Shown here in pieces: positions 12,701 through 25,266 of a stretch of DNA of 64,000 nt. The DNA is from Closterium sp. NIES-65. Its lineage: Eukaryota > Streptophyta > Zygnematophyceae > Desmidiales > Closteriaceae. Position 1 is the stretch's first letter. Every line of letters begins with the position of its first letter. The DNA lies in the NCBI GenBank assembly GCA_948144175.1, contig CANXME010002190.1:326001-390000 (forward strand), given 5' to 3'. The notes below the pieces were generated by a model that searched no databases, was not told the origin of the DNA, and was given only the letters and a program-made list of their open reading frames with translations. The position numbers and the translations under genes were made by a program.

Positions 12701-15700
12701 GTGTGTTAAACCCACCGTGTGTTAAACCTACTGTGTGTTCAACCCACCGTGTGTTCAACCTACCGTGTGTTAAACCTACCGTGTGGTAAACCTACCGTGT
12801 GTTAAACCTACCGTGTGTTAAACCTACCGTGTGTTAAACCTACCGTGTGTTCAACCCACCGTATCTGAAACCCACCGCGTGTTAAACCCACCGTGTGTTA
12901 AACCCACCGTGTGTTAAACCCACCGTGTGTTAAACCTACCGTGTGTTCAACCCACCGTGTGTTAAACCTACCGTGTGTTAAACCTACCGTGTGTTAAACC
13001 TACCGTGTGTTAAACCTACCGTGTGTTCAACCCACCGTGTGTTCAACCCACCGTGTGTTCAACCCACCGTGTGTTAAACCCACCGTGTGTTAAACCCACC
13101 GTGTGTTAAACCTACCGTGTGTTCAACCCACCGTGTGTTAAACCTACCGTGTGTTAAACCTACCGTGTGTTAAACCTACCGTGTGTTCAACCCACCGTAT
13201 GTGAAACCCACCGCGTGTTAAACCCACCGTGTGTTAAACCCACCGTGTGTTAAACCCACCGTGTGTTAAACCTACCGTGTGTTCAACCCACCGTGTGTTA
13301 AACCTACCGTGTGTTAAACCTACCGTGTGTTAAACCTACCGTGTGTTAAACCTACCGTGTGTTCAACCCACCGTGTGTTAAACCCACCGTGTGTTCAACC
13401 CACCGTGTGTTAAACCCACCGTGTGTTAAACCCACCGTGTGTTAAACCTACTGTGTGTTCAACCCACCGTGTGTTCAACCTACCGTGTGTTAAACCTACC
13501 GTGTGGTAAACCTACCGTGTGTTAAACCTACCGTGTGTTAAACCTACCGTGTGTTAAACCTACCGTGTGTTCAACCCACCGTATGTGAAACCCACCGCGT
13601 GTTAAACCCACCGTGTGTTAAACCCACCGTGTGTTAAACCCACCGTGTGTTAAACCTACCGTGTGTTCAACCCACCGTGTGTTAAACCTACCGTGTGTTA
13701 AACCTACCGTGTGTTAAACCTACCGTGTGTTAAACCTACCGTGTGTTCAACCCACCGTGTGTTCAACCCACCGTGTGTTCAACCCACCGTGTGTTAAACC
13801 CACCGTGTGTTAAACCCACCGTGTGTTAAACCTACCGTGTGTTCAACCCACCGTGTGTTAAACCTACCGTGTGTTAAACCTACCGTGTGTTAAACCTACC
13901 GTGTGTTAAACCTACCGTGTGTTCAACCCACCGTGTGTTAAACCCACCGTGTGTTAAACCCACCGTGTTTTCAACCCACCGTGTGTTCAACCCACCGTGT
14001 GTTAAACCTACCGTGTGTTAAACCTACCGTGTGTTAAACCTACCGTGTGTTAAACCTACCTCGCGTTCAACCCACCGTGTGTTAAACCCACCGTGGGTTC
14101 AACCCACCGTGTGTTAAACCTACCGTGTGTTAAACCTACCGTGTGTTAAACCCACCGTGCGTTCAACCCACCGTGTGTTAAACCTACCGTGCGTTCAACC
14201 CACCGTGTGTTAAACCCACCGTGTGTTAAACCTACCGTGTGTTAAACCTACCGTGTGTTAAACCCACCGTGTGTTAAACCTACCGTGTGTTAAACCTACC
14301 GTGTGTTAAACCTACCGTGTGTTAAACCTACCGTGTGTTAAACCTACCGTGTGTTCAACCCACCGTGTGTTAAACCCACCGTGTGTTAAACCCACCGTGT
14401 TTTCAACCCACCGTGTGTTCAACCCACCGTGTGTTAAACCTACCGTGTGTTAAACCTACCGTGTGTTAAACCTACAGTGTGTTAAACCTACCGTGCGTTC
14501 AACCCACCGTGTGTTAAACCCACCGTGCGTTCAACCCACCGTCTCTTCAACCCACCGTGCATTCAACCCACCGTGTGTTAAACCCACTGTGTGTTAAACC
14601 CACCGTGTGTTAAACCTACCGTGTGTTCAACCCACCGTGTGTTAAACCTAGGGTGTGTTAAACCTACCGTGTGTTAAACCTACCGTGTGTTAAACCTATC
14701 GAGTGTTAAACCTACCGTGTGTTCAACCCACCGTGTGTTAAACCCACCGCGTGTTAAACCCACCGTGTGTTAAACCCACCGTGTGTTAAACCCACCGTGT
14801 GTTAAACCCACCGTGTGTTAAACCTACCGTGTGTTCAACCCACCGTGTGTTAAACCTACCGTGTGTTAAACCTACCGTGTGTTAAACCTACCGTGTGTTA
14901 AACCTACTTTGTGTTCAACCCACCGTGTGTTAAACCCACCGTGTGTTAAACCCACCGGTTTTCAACCCACCGTGTGTTCAACCCACCGTGTGTTAAACCT
15001 ACCGTGTGTTAAACCTACCGTGTGTTAAACCTACCGTGTGTTAAATCTACCGTGCGTTCAACCCACCGTGTGTTAAACCCACCGTGCGTTCAACCCACCG
15101 TGTGTTAAACCTACCGTGTGTTAAATCTACCGTGTGTTAAACCCACCGTGCGTTCAACCCACCGTGTGTTAAACCTACCGTGTGTTAAATCTACCGTGCG
15201 TTCAACCCACCGTGTGTTAAACCCACCGTGCGTTCAACCCACCGTGTGTTAAACCTACCGTGTGTTAAATCTACCGTGTGTTAAACCCACCGTGCGTTCA
15301 ACCCACCGTGTGTTAAACCTACCGTGCGTTCAACCCACCGTGTGTTAAACCCACCGTGTGTTAAACCCACCGTGTGTTAAACCCACCGTGTGTTAAACCC
15401 ACTGTGTGTTAAACCTACCGTGTGTTCAACCCACCGTGTGTTAAACCTACCGTGTGTTAAACCTACCGTGTGTTAAACCTACCGTGTGTTCAACCCACCG
15501 TGTGTTAAACCCACTGTGTGTTAAACCCACCGTGTTTTCAACACACCGTGTGTTCAACCCACCGTGTGTTAAACCTACCGTGTGTTAAACCTACCGTGTG
15601 TTAAACCTACCGTGTGTTAAACCTACCGTGCGTTCAACCCACCGTGTGTTAAACCCACCGTGCGTTCAACCCACCGTGTGTTAAACCCACCGTGCGTTCA

Positions 15701-17760
15701 ACCCACCGTGTGTTAAACCTACCGTGCGTTCAACCCACCGTGTGTTAAACCCACCGTGTGTTAAACCCACCGTGTGTTAAACCCACCGTGTGTTAAACCT
15801 ACAGTGTGTTCAACCCACCCTGTGTTAAACCTACCGTGTGTTAAACCTACCGTGTGTTAAACCTACCGTGTGTTAAACCTACCGTGTGTTCAACCCACCG
15901 TGTGTTAAACCCACCGTGCGTTAAACCCACCGTGTTTTCAACCCACCGTGTGTTCAACCCACCGTGCGTTAAACCTACCGTGTGTTAAACCTACCGTGCG
16001 TTAAACCTACCGTGTGTTAAACCTACCATGCGTTCAACCCACCGTGTGTTAAACCCACCACGTGTTAAACCCACCGTGTGTTAAACCCACCGTGTGTTAA
16101 ACCCACCGTGTGTTAAACCTACCGTTTTTAACCCACCGTGTGTTCAACCCACCGTGTGTTAAAGCTACCGTGTGTTAAACCTACCGTGTGTTAAACCTAC
16201 CGTGTGTTAAACCTACCGTGCGTTCAACCCACCGTGTGTTAAACCCACCGTGCGTTCAACCCACCGTGTGTTAAACCCACCGTGCGTTGAACCCACCGTG
16301 TGTTAAACCCACCGTGCGTTCAACCCACCGTGTGTTAAACCCACCGTGTGTTCAACCCTCCATGTGTTAAACCCACCGTGTGTTAAACCCACCGTGTTTT
16401 CAACCCACCGTGTGTTCAACCCACCGTGTGTTAAACCTACCGTGTGTTAAACCTACCGTGTGTTAAACCTACCGTGTGTTAAACCTACCATGCGTTCAAC
16501 CCACCGTGTGTTAAACCCACCACGTGTTAAACCCACCGTGTGTTAAACCCACCGTGTGTTAAACCCACCGTGTGTTAAACCTACCGTTTTTAACCCACCG
16601 TGTGTTCAACCCACCGTGTGTTAAAGCTACCGTGTGTTAAACCTACCGTGTGTTAAACCTACCGTGTGTTAAACCTACCGTGCGTTCAACCTACCGTGTG
16701 TTAAACCCACCGTGCGTTCAACCCACCGTGTGTTAAACCCACCGTGCGTTCAACCCACCGTGTGTTAAACCCACCGTGCGTTCAACCCACCGTGTGTTAA
16801 ACCCACCGCGTGTTAAACCCACCGTGTGTTAAACCCACCGTGTGTTAAACCCACTGTGTGTTAAACCCACCGTGTGTTAAACCTACCGTGTGTTCAACCG
16901 AGCGTGTGTTAAACCTACCGTGTGTTAAACCTACCGTGTGTTAAACCTACCGTGTGTTAAACCTACCATGTGTTCAACCCACCGTGTGTTAAACCTACCG
17001 TGTTTTCAACCCACCGTGTGTTCAACCCACCGTGTGTTAAACCTACCGTGTGTTAAACCTACCGTGTGTTAAACCTACCGTGTGTTAAACCTACCGTGCG
17101 TTCAACCTACCGTGTGTTAAACCCACCGTGCGTTCAACCCACCGTGCGTTAAACCCACCGTGCGTTCAACCCACCGTGCGTTAAACCCACCGTGCGTTCA
17201 ACCCACCGTGTGTTAAACCCACCGCGTGTTAAACCCACCGTGTGTTAAACCCACCGTGTGTTAAACCCACCGTGTGTTAAACCCACCGTGTTTTCAACCC
17301 ACCGTGTGTTCAACCCACCGTGTGTTAAAGCTACCGTGTGTTAAACCTACCGTGCGTTCAACCCACCGTGTGTTAAACCCACCGTGCGTTCAACCCACCG
17401 TGTGTTAAACCCACCATGCGTTCAACCCACCGTGTGTTAAACCCACCGTGCGTTCAACCCACCGTGTGTTAAACCCACCGCGTGTTAAACCCACCGTGTG
17501 TTAAACCCACCACGTGTTCAACCCACCACGTGTTCAACCCACCGTGTGTTGAACCTACCGTGTGTTCAACCCACCGTGTGTTAAACCTACCGTGTGTTAA
17601 ACCTACCGTGTGGTAAACCTACCGTGTGTTAAACCTACCGTGTGTTCAACCCACCGTGTGTTAAACCCACCGTGTTTTCAACCCACTCTGTGTTCAACCC
17701 ACCGTGTGTTAAACCTACGGTGTGTTAAACCTACCGTGTGTTAAACCTACCGTGTGTTAA
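8760..17760 (+). repeat. ~5.7-kb higher-order direct duplication within S1
   Basis: Marker units pair at a nearly constant spacing: CGTCTCTTCA 8801/14540 (5,739), the shortened unit CCGTTTTTAACC 10447/16132 (5,685) and 10909/16584 (5,675), and ACTCTGTGTTC 12011/17686 (5,675). The slow drop in spacing fits gain or loss of a few 16-bp units in one copy. The repeat therefore covers roughly 8.8-12.0 kb and 14.5-17.7 kb. Confidence 0.75.
12720..13800 (+). repeat. 720-bp tandem duplication in S1
   Basis: The GTGTGGTAAACC variant unit occurs at 12781 and again at 13501, 720 bp (45 units) apart, within matching variant contexts that include a CCGTAT(C/G)TGAAACC unit about 80 bp downstream in both. 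A further variant of that unit at about 13197 shows a shorter nested duplication. Confidence 0.75.
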
Positions 17761-18159
17761 ACCAACCGTGCGTTCAACCCACCGTGTGTTAAACCCACCG
17801 TGCGTTCAACCCACCGTGTGTTAAACCCACCGTGCGTTCAACCCACCGTGTGTTAAACCCACCGTGCGTTCAACCCACCGTGTGTTAAACCCACCGCGTG
17901 TTAAACCCACCGTGTGTTAAACCCACCGTGTTTTCAACCCACCGTGTTTTCAACCCACCGTGTGTTCAACCCACCGTGTGTTAAACCTACCGTGTGTTAA
18001 ACCTACCGTGTGTTAAACCTACCGTGTGTTAAACCTACCGTGCGTTCAACCCACCGTGTGTTAAACCCACCGTGCGTTCAACCCACCGTGTGTTAAACCC
18101 ACCGTGTGTTAAACCCACCGTGTGTTAAACCCACCGTGTGTTAAACCCACCGTGTGTTA

Positions 18160-21080
18160 AACCCACCGTGTTTTCAACCCACCGTGTGTTCAACCCACCG
18201 TGTTTTCAACCCACCGTGTGTTCAACCCACCGTGTGTTAAACCTACCGTGTTTTAAACCTACCGTGTGTTAAACCTACCGTGTGTTAAACCTACCGTGCG
18301 TTTAACCCACCGTGTGTTAAACCCACCGTGCGTTCAACCCACCGTGTGTTAAACCCACCGTGCGTTCAACCCACCGTGTGTTAAACCCACCGTGCGTTCA
18401 ACCCACCGTGTGTTAAACCCACCGCGTGTTAAACCCACCGTGTGTTAAACCCACCGTGTTTTCAACCCACCGTGTTTTCAACCCACCGTGTGTTCAACCC
18501 ACCGTGTGTTAAACCTACCGTGTGTTAAACCTACCGTGTGTTAAACCTACCGTGTGTTAAACCTACCGTGCGTTCAACCCACCGTGTGTTAAACCCACCG
18601 TGCGTTCAACTCACCGTGTGTTAAACCCACCGTGTGTTAAACCCACCGTGTGTTAAACCCACCGTGTGTTAAACCCACCGTGTGTTAAACCCACCGTGTT
18701 TTCAACCCACCGTGTGTTCAACCCACCGTGTTTTCAACCCACCGTGTGTTCAACCCACCGTGTGTTAAACCTACCGTGTTTTAAACCTACCGTGTGTTAA
18801 ACCTACCGTGTGTTAAACCTACCGTGCGTTCAACCCACCGTGTGTTAAACCCACCGTGCGTTCAACCCACCGTGTGTTAAACCCACCGTGCGTTCAACCC
18901 ACCGTGTGTTAAACCCACCGTGCGTTCAACCTACCGTGTGTTAAACCCACCGGGTGTTAAACCCACCGTGTGTTAAACCCACCGTGTGTTAAACCCACCA
19001 CGTGTTAAACCCACCGTGTGTTAAACCTACCGTGTGTTCAACCCACCGTGTGTTAAACCTACCGTGTGTTAAAACTACCGTGTGTTAAACCTACCGTGTG
19101 TTAAACCTACCGTGTGTTCAACCCACCGTGTGTTAAACCCACCGTGTGTTAAACCCACCGTGTTTTCAACCCACCGTGTGTTCAACCCACCGTGTGTTAA
19201 ACCTACCGTGTTTTAAACCTACCGTGTGTTAAACCTACCGTGTGTTAAACCAACCGTGCGTTCAACCCACCGTGTGTTAAACCCACCGTGCGTTCAACCC
19301 ACCATGTGTTAAACCCACCGTGCGTTCAACCCACCGTGTGTTAAACCCACCGCGTGTTAAACCCACCGTGTGTTAAACCCACCGTGTGTTTAACCCACCG
19401 TGTTTTCAACCCACCGTGTGTTCAACCCACCGTGTGTTAAACCTACCGTGTGTTAAACCTACCGTGTGTTAAACCTACCGTGTGTTAAACCTACCGTGCG
19501 TTCAACCCACCGTGTGTTAAACCCACCGTGTGTTCAACCCACCATGTGTTAAACCCACCGTGCGTTCAACCCACCGTGTGTTAAACCCACCGTGCGTTCA
19601 ACCCACCGTGTGTTAAACCCACCGCGTGTTAAACCCACCGTGTGTTAAACCCACCGTGTTTTCAACCCACCGTGTGTTCAACCCACCATGTGTTAAACCT
19701 ACCGTGTGTTAAACCTACCGTGTGTTAAACCTACCGTGTGTTAAACCTACCGTGCGTTCAACCCACCGTGTGTTAAACCCACCGTGCGTTCAACCCACCG
19801 TGTGTTAAACCCACCGTGCGTTCAACCCACCGTGTGTTAAACCCACCGCGTGTTAAACCCACCGTATGTTAAACCCACCGTGTGTTAAACCCACCGTGTG
19901 TTAAACCCACCGTGTTTTCAACCCACCGTGTGTTCAACCCACCGTGTGTTAAAGCTACCGTGTGTTAAACCTACCGTGTGTTAAACCTACCGTGCGTTCA
20001 ACCCATCGTGTGTTAAACCCACTGTGCGTTCAACCCACCGTGTGTTAAACCCACCGTGCGTTCAACCCACCGTGTGTTAAACCCACCGTGCGTTCAACCC
20101 ACCGTGTGTTAAACCCACCGCGTGTTAAACCCAACGTGTGTTAAACCCACCGTGTGTTAAACCCACCATGTGTTAAACCCACCGTGTGTTAAACCTACCG
20201 TGTGTTCAACCCACCGTGTGTTAGACCTACCGTGTGTTAAACCTACCGTGTGTTAAACCTACCGTGTGTTAAACCTACCGTGTGTTCAACCCACCGTGTG
20301 TTAAACCCACCGTGTGTTAAACACACCGTGTTTTCAACCCACCGTGTGTTCAACCCACCGTGTGTTAAACCTACCGTGTGTTAAACCTACCGTGTGTTAA
20401 ACCTACCGTGTGTTAAACCAACCGTGCGTTCAACCCACCGTGTGTTAAACCCACCGTGCGTTCAACCCACCGTGCGTTCAACCCACCGTGTGTTAAACCC
20501 ACCGTGCGTTCAACCCACCGTGTGTTAAACCCACCGTGCGTTCAACCCACCGTGTGTTAAACCCACCGCGTGTTAAACCCACCGTGTGTTAAACCCACCG
20601 TGCGTTCAACCCACCGTGTGTTAAACCCACCGAGTGTTAAACCCACCGTGTGTTAAACCAACCGTGTGTTAAACCCACCATGTGTTAAACCCACCGTGTG
20701 TTAAACCCACCGTTTGTTCAACCCACCGTGTGTTAAACCCACCGTTTGTTCAACCCACCGTGTGTTAAACCTACCGTGTGTTAAACCTACCGTGTGTTAA
20801 ACCTACCGTGTGTTAAACCTACCGTGCGTTCAACCCACCGTGTGTTAAACCCACCGTGCGTTCAACCCACCGTGTATTAAACCCACCGTGTGTTAAACCC
20901 ACCGTGTGTTAAACCCACCGTGTGTTAAACCCACCGTGTGTTAAACCCACCGTGTTTTCAACCCACCGTGTGTTCAACCCACCGTGTTTTCAACCCACCG
21001 TGTGTTCAACCCACCGTGTGTTAAACCTACCGTGTTTTAAACCTACCGTGTGTTAAACCTACCGTGTGTTAAACCTACCG
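18160..21080 (+). repeat. 528-bp and 2,256-bp duplications in S1
   Basis: The CCGTGTTTTAAACC marker, preceded by paired TTTTCAAC/GTGTTCAAC units, occurs at 18247, 18775 and 21031. The spacings are 528 (33 x 16) and 2,256 (141 x 16) bp, so the 16-bp register is exact between copies. Confidence 0.7.
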
Positions 21081-22319
21081 TGCGTTCAACCCACCGTGTG
21101 TTAAACCCACCGTGCGTTCAACCCACCGTGTGTTAAACCCACCGTGCGTTCAACCCACCGTGTGTTAAACCCACCGTGCGTTCAACCTACCGTGTGTTAA
21201 ACCCACCGGGTGTTAAACCCACCGTGTGTTAAACCCACCGTGTGTTAAACCCACCACGTGTTAAACCCACCGTGTGTTAAACCTAACGTGTGTTCAACCC
21301 ACCGTGTGTTAAACCTACCGTGTGTTAAAACTACCGTGTGTTAAACCTACCGTGTGTTAAACCTACCGTGTGTTCAACCCACCGTGTGTTAAACCCACCG
21401 TGTGTTAAACCCACCGTGTTTTCAACCCACCGTGTGTTCAACCCACCGTGTGTTAAACCTACCGTGTTTTAAACCTACCGTGTGTTAAACCTACCGTGTG
21501 TTAAACCAACCGTGCGTTCAACCTACCGTGTGTTAAACCCACCGTGCGTTCAACCCACCATGTGTTAAACCCACCGTGCGTTCAACCCACCGTGTGTTAA
21601 ACCTACCGTGTGTTCAATCCACCGTGTGTTAAACCCACCGTGTGTTAAACCCACCGTGTTTTCAACCCACCGTGTGTTAAACCTACCGTGTGTTCAACCC
21701 ACCGTGTTTTAAACCTACCGTGTGTTAAACCTACCGTGTGTTAAACCTACCGTGTGTTAAACCTACCGTGTGTTAAACCTACCGTGTGTTCAACCCACCG
21801 TGTGTTAAACCCACCGCGTGTTAAACCCACCGTGTGTTAAACCTACCGTGTGTTAAACCTACCGTGTGTTAAACCTACCGTGTGTTCAACCCACCGTGTG
21901 TTAAACCCACCGCGTGTTAAACCCACCGTGTGTTAAACAGTGTGTTAAGCCCACCGTGTTTTCAACCCACCGTGTGTTCAACCCACCGTGTGTTAAACCT
22001 ACCGTGTGTTAAACCTACCGTGTGTTAAACCTACCGTGTGTTAAACCTACCGTGCGTTCAACCCACCGTGTGTTAAACCCACCGTGCGTTCAACCCACCG
22101 TGTGTTAAACCCACCGTGTGTTAAACCCACCGTGTGTTAAACCTACCGTGTGTTAAACCCACCGTGTGTTAAACCAACCGTGGGTTAAACCAACCGTGTG
22201 TTAAACCCACCGTGCGTTCAACCCACCGTGTGTTAAACCTACCGTGCGTTCAACCCACTGCGTGTTAAACCCACCGTGTGTTTAACCCACCGTGTGTTAA
22301 ACCCACTTTGTGTTAAACC

Positions 22320-24060
22320 TACCGTGTGTTCAACCCACCGTGTGTTAAACCTACCGTGTGTTACACCTACCGTGTGTTAAACCTACCGTGTGTTAAACCT
22401 ACCGTGTGTTCAACCCACCGTGTGTTAAACCCACCGTGTGTTAAACCCACCGTGTTTTCAACCCACCGTGTGTTCAACCCACCGTGTGTTAAACCTACCG
22501 TGTGTTAAACCTACCGTGTGTTAAACCTACCTTGTGTTAAACCTACCGTGCGTTCAACCCACCGTGTGTTAAACCCACCGTGCGTTCAACCCACCGTGTG
22601 TTAAACCTACCGTGTGTTAAACCCACCGTGTGTTAAACCTACCGTGTGTTAAACCCACCGTGTGTTAAACCAACCGTGTGTTAAACCAACCGTGTGTTAA
22701 ACCCACCGTGCGTTCAACCCACCGTGTGTTAAACCTACCGTGCGTTCAACCCACTGCGTGTTAAACCCACCGTGTGTTTAACCCACCGTGTGTTAAACCC
22801 ACCGTGTGTTAAACCTACCGTGTGTTCAACCCACCGTGTGTTAAACCTACCGTGTGTTACACCTACCGTGTGTTAAACCTACCGTGTGTTAAACCTACCG
22901 TGTGTTCAACCCACCGTGTGTTAAACCCACCGTGTGTTAAGCCCACCGTGTTTTCAACCCACCGTGTGTTCAACCCACCGTGTGTTAAACCTACCGTGTG
23001 TTAAACCTACCGTGTGTTAAACCTACCGTGTGTTAAACCTACCGTGCGTTCAACCCACCGTGTGTTAAACCCACCGTGCGTTCAACCCACCGTGTGTTAA
23101 ACCCACCGTGTGTTAAACCCACCGTGTGTTAAACCTACCATGTGTTAAACCCACCGTGTGTTAAACCAACCGTGTGTTAAACCAACCGTGTGTTAAACCC
23201 ACCGTGCGTTCAACCCACCGTGTGTTAAACCTACCGTGCGTTCAACCCACTGCGTGTTAAACCCACCGTGTGTTTAACCCACCGTGTGTTAAACCCACCG
23301 TGTGTTAAACCTACCGTGTGTTCAACCCACCGTGTGTTAAACCTACCGTGTGTTACACCTACCGTGTGTTAAACCTACCGTGTGTTAAACCTACCGTGTG
23401 TTCAACCCACCGTGTGTTAAACCCACCGTGTGTTAAACCCACCGTGTTTTCAACCCACCGTGTGTTCAACCCACCGTGTGTTAAACCTACCGTGTGTTAA
23501 ACCTACCGTGTGTTAAACCTACCGTGTGTTAAACCTACCGTGCGTTCAACCCACCGTGTGTTAAACCCACCGTGCGTTCAACCCACCGTGTGTTAAACCC
23601 ACCATGCGTTCAACCCACCGTGTGTTAAACCCACTGCGTGTTAAACCCACAGTGTGTTAAACCCACCGTGTGTTAAACCCACCGTGTGTTAAACCTACCG
23701 TGTGTTCAACCCACCGTGTGTTAAACCTACCGTGTGTTACACCTACCGTGTGTTAAACCTACCGTGTGTTAAACCTACCGTGTGTTCAACCCACCGTGTG
23801 TTAAACCCACCGTGTGTAAAACCCACCGTGTTTTCAACCCACCGTGTGTTCAACCCACCGTGTGTTAAACCTACCGTGTGTTAAACCTACCGTGTGTTAA
23901 ACCTACCGTGTGTTAAACCTACCGTGAGTTCAACCCACCGTGTGTTAAACCCACCGTGCGTTCAACCCACCGTGTGTTAAACCCACCATGCGTTCAACCC
24001 ACCGTGTGTTAAACCCACCGTGCGTTCAACCCACCGTGTGTTAAACCCACCGTGTGTTAA
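22320..24060 (+). repeat. 496-bp higher-order repeat of S1 (31 units), four copies
   Basis: A run of variants marked by a TTACACC unit recurs at 22326, 22822, 23318 and 23702. The first two spacings are exactly 496 bp (31 x 16) and the last is 384 bp (24 x 16), so one copy is seven units shorter. Copies differ by only a few substitutions, which suggests recent amplification. Confidence 0.85.
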
Positions 24061-24092
24061 ACCCACCGTGTGTTAAACCCACCGTGTGTTAA

Positions 24093-24350
24093 AGCCCGTG
24101 GCCCAAATTGCGGACCGCGCGGGTCAAGTTTTTAAAACTTGACGAAGTGGGCTCTGCAAGCTTTGAAAAGTAGCGGCAGCTGCAATTTGGGACTTTCAAA
24201 GTCTGACACACCCACCAGGGTAAATACGGGGTTGGCTAGGTTTGGCGAAAAAAACGAATTTCACGACATTGGAAACACTCGCCGAAACCCAAACCAGTAA
24301 AACCCCCTCTCGTCATCTTTTTAAAACTTGTGCAATTTGGGCCAACGGCT
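24093..24350. mobile_element. MITE-like non-autonomous DNA element inserted at TTAA
   Basis: A 258-bp unique segment interrupts S1. The left end AGCCCGTGGCCCAAATTGC pairs with the inverted right end AGCCGTTGGCCCAAATTGC. TTAA is present on both sides (24089-24092 and 24351-24354), and removing the element plus one TTAA restores a normal S1 unit, GTGTTAAACC. This fits a 4-bp TTAA duplication (piggyBac-like), but a TA duplication (Tc1/mariner-like) restores the site equally well. Inside are a 21-bp near-palindrome (24123-24143) and a third copy of the inner TIR motif GCAATTTGGG at 24182-24191. It has no coding capacity, so it would depend on a transposase elsewhere. Confidence 0.8.
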
Positions 24351-25266
24351 TTAAACCTACCGTGTGTTCAACCCACCGTGTGTTAAACCTACCGTGTGTT
24401 AAACCTACCGTGTGTTAAACCTACCGTGTGTTCAACCCACCGTGTGTTCAACCCACCGTGTGTTATACCCACCGTGTGTTAAACCCACCGTGTTTTTAAC
24501 CCACCGTGTGTTCAACCCACCGTGTGTTAAACCTACCGTGTGTTAAACCTACCGTGTGTTAAACCTACCGTGTGTTAAACCTACCGTGCGTTCAACCCAC
24601 CGTGTGTTAAACCCACCGTGTGTTCAACCCACCGTGTGTTAAACCCACCGTGTGTTAAACCCACCGTGTTTTCAACCCACCGTGTATTCAACCCACCGTG
24701 TGTTAAACCTACCGTGTGTTAAACCTACCGTGTGTTAAACCTACCGTGTGTTAAACCTACTGTGCGTTCAACCCACCGTGTGTTAAACCCACCACGTGTT
24801 AAACCCACCGTGTGTTAGACCCACCGTGCGTTAAACCCACCGTGTGTTAAACCCACCGTGTTTTCAACTCACCGTGTGTTCAACCCACCGTGTGTTAAAG
24901 CTACCGTGTGTTAAACCTACCGTGTGTTAAACCTACCGAGTGTTAAACCTACCGTGCGTTCAACCCACCGTGTGTTAAACCCACCGTGCGTTCAACCCAC
25001 CGTGTGTTAAACCCACCATGCGTTCAACCCACCGTGTGTTAAACCCACCGTGCGTTCAACCCACCGTGTGTTAAACCCACCGCGTGTTAAACCCACCGTG
25101 TGTTAAACCCACCGTGTGTTAAACCCACCGTGTATTAAACCCACCGTGTGTTAAACCTACCGTGTGTTAAACCCACCGTGTGTTAAACCCACCGTGTGTT
25201 AAACCCACCGTGTGTTAAACCAACCGTGTGTTAAACCCACCGTGTGTTAAACCCACCGTGTGTTAA
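24351..25266. repeat. S1 satellite resumes
   Basis: About 57 further 16-bp S1 units of the same flavour follow the MITE-like element, running up to the S1/S2 junction. The last S1 half-unit (CCGTGTGTTAA) fuses directly to TTTGCAAGAACAAG of S2 at 25266-25267. No gene or other feature is visible. Confidence 0.95.

Larger units (their letters stand above)
1..24092. repeat. S1 satellite array, 16-bp unit (left block)
   Basis: About 1,500 tandem copies of a 16-bp unit, consensus CCACCGTGTGTTAAAC. Recurrent variants are CCTACC for CCCACC, TTCAAC for TTAAAC, GCGTTCAAC, and TTTTCAAC. Variants are not random: GCG nearly always goes with TTCAAC, and such units alternate with GTGTTAAAC units to make a 32-bp dimer over long stretches. 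Because 16 is not a multiple of 3, all three forward frames read the same 16-residue peptide (CVQPTVCSTHRVFNPP type); TTAAAC units put a TAA stop in one frame. The open frames here start at GTG or TTG and are by-products of the repeat, not genes. No unique sequence interrupts the block before 24093. Confidence 0.97.

Noticed and set aside
24093..24350. tRNA-derived SINE
   Set aside because: No convincing A and B boxes and no terminal A-rich tail. Inverted ends and TTAA flanks fit a DNA element better.
1..25266. Dozens of open frames of 60-191 codons in S1 reading a Cys/Pro-rich 16-residue repeat
   Set aside because: They start at GTG or TTG, occur in all three frames because 16 is not a multiple of 3, and end wherever a TTAAAC unit supplies TAA. 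They follow from the repeat, not from coding selection.
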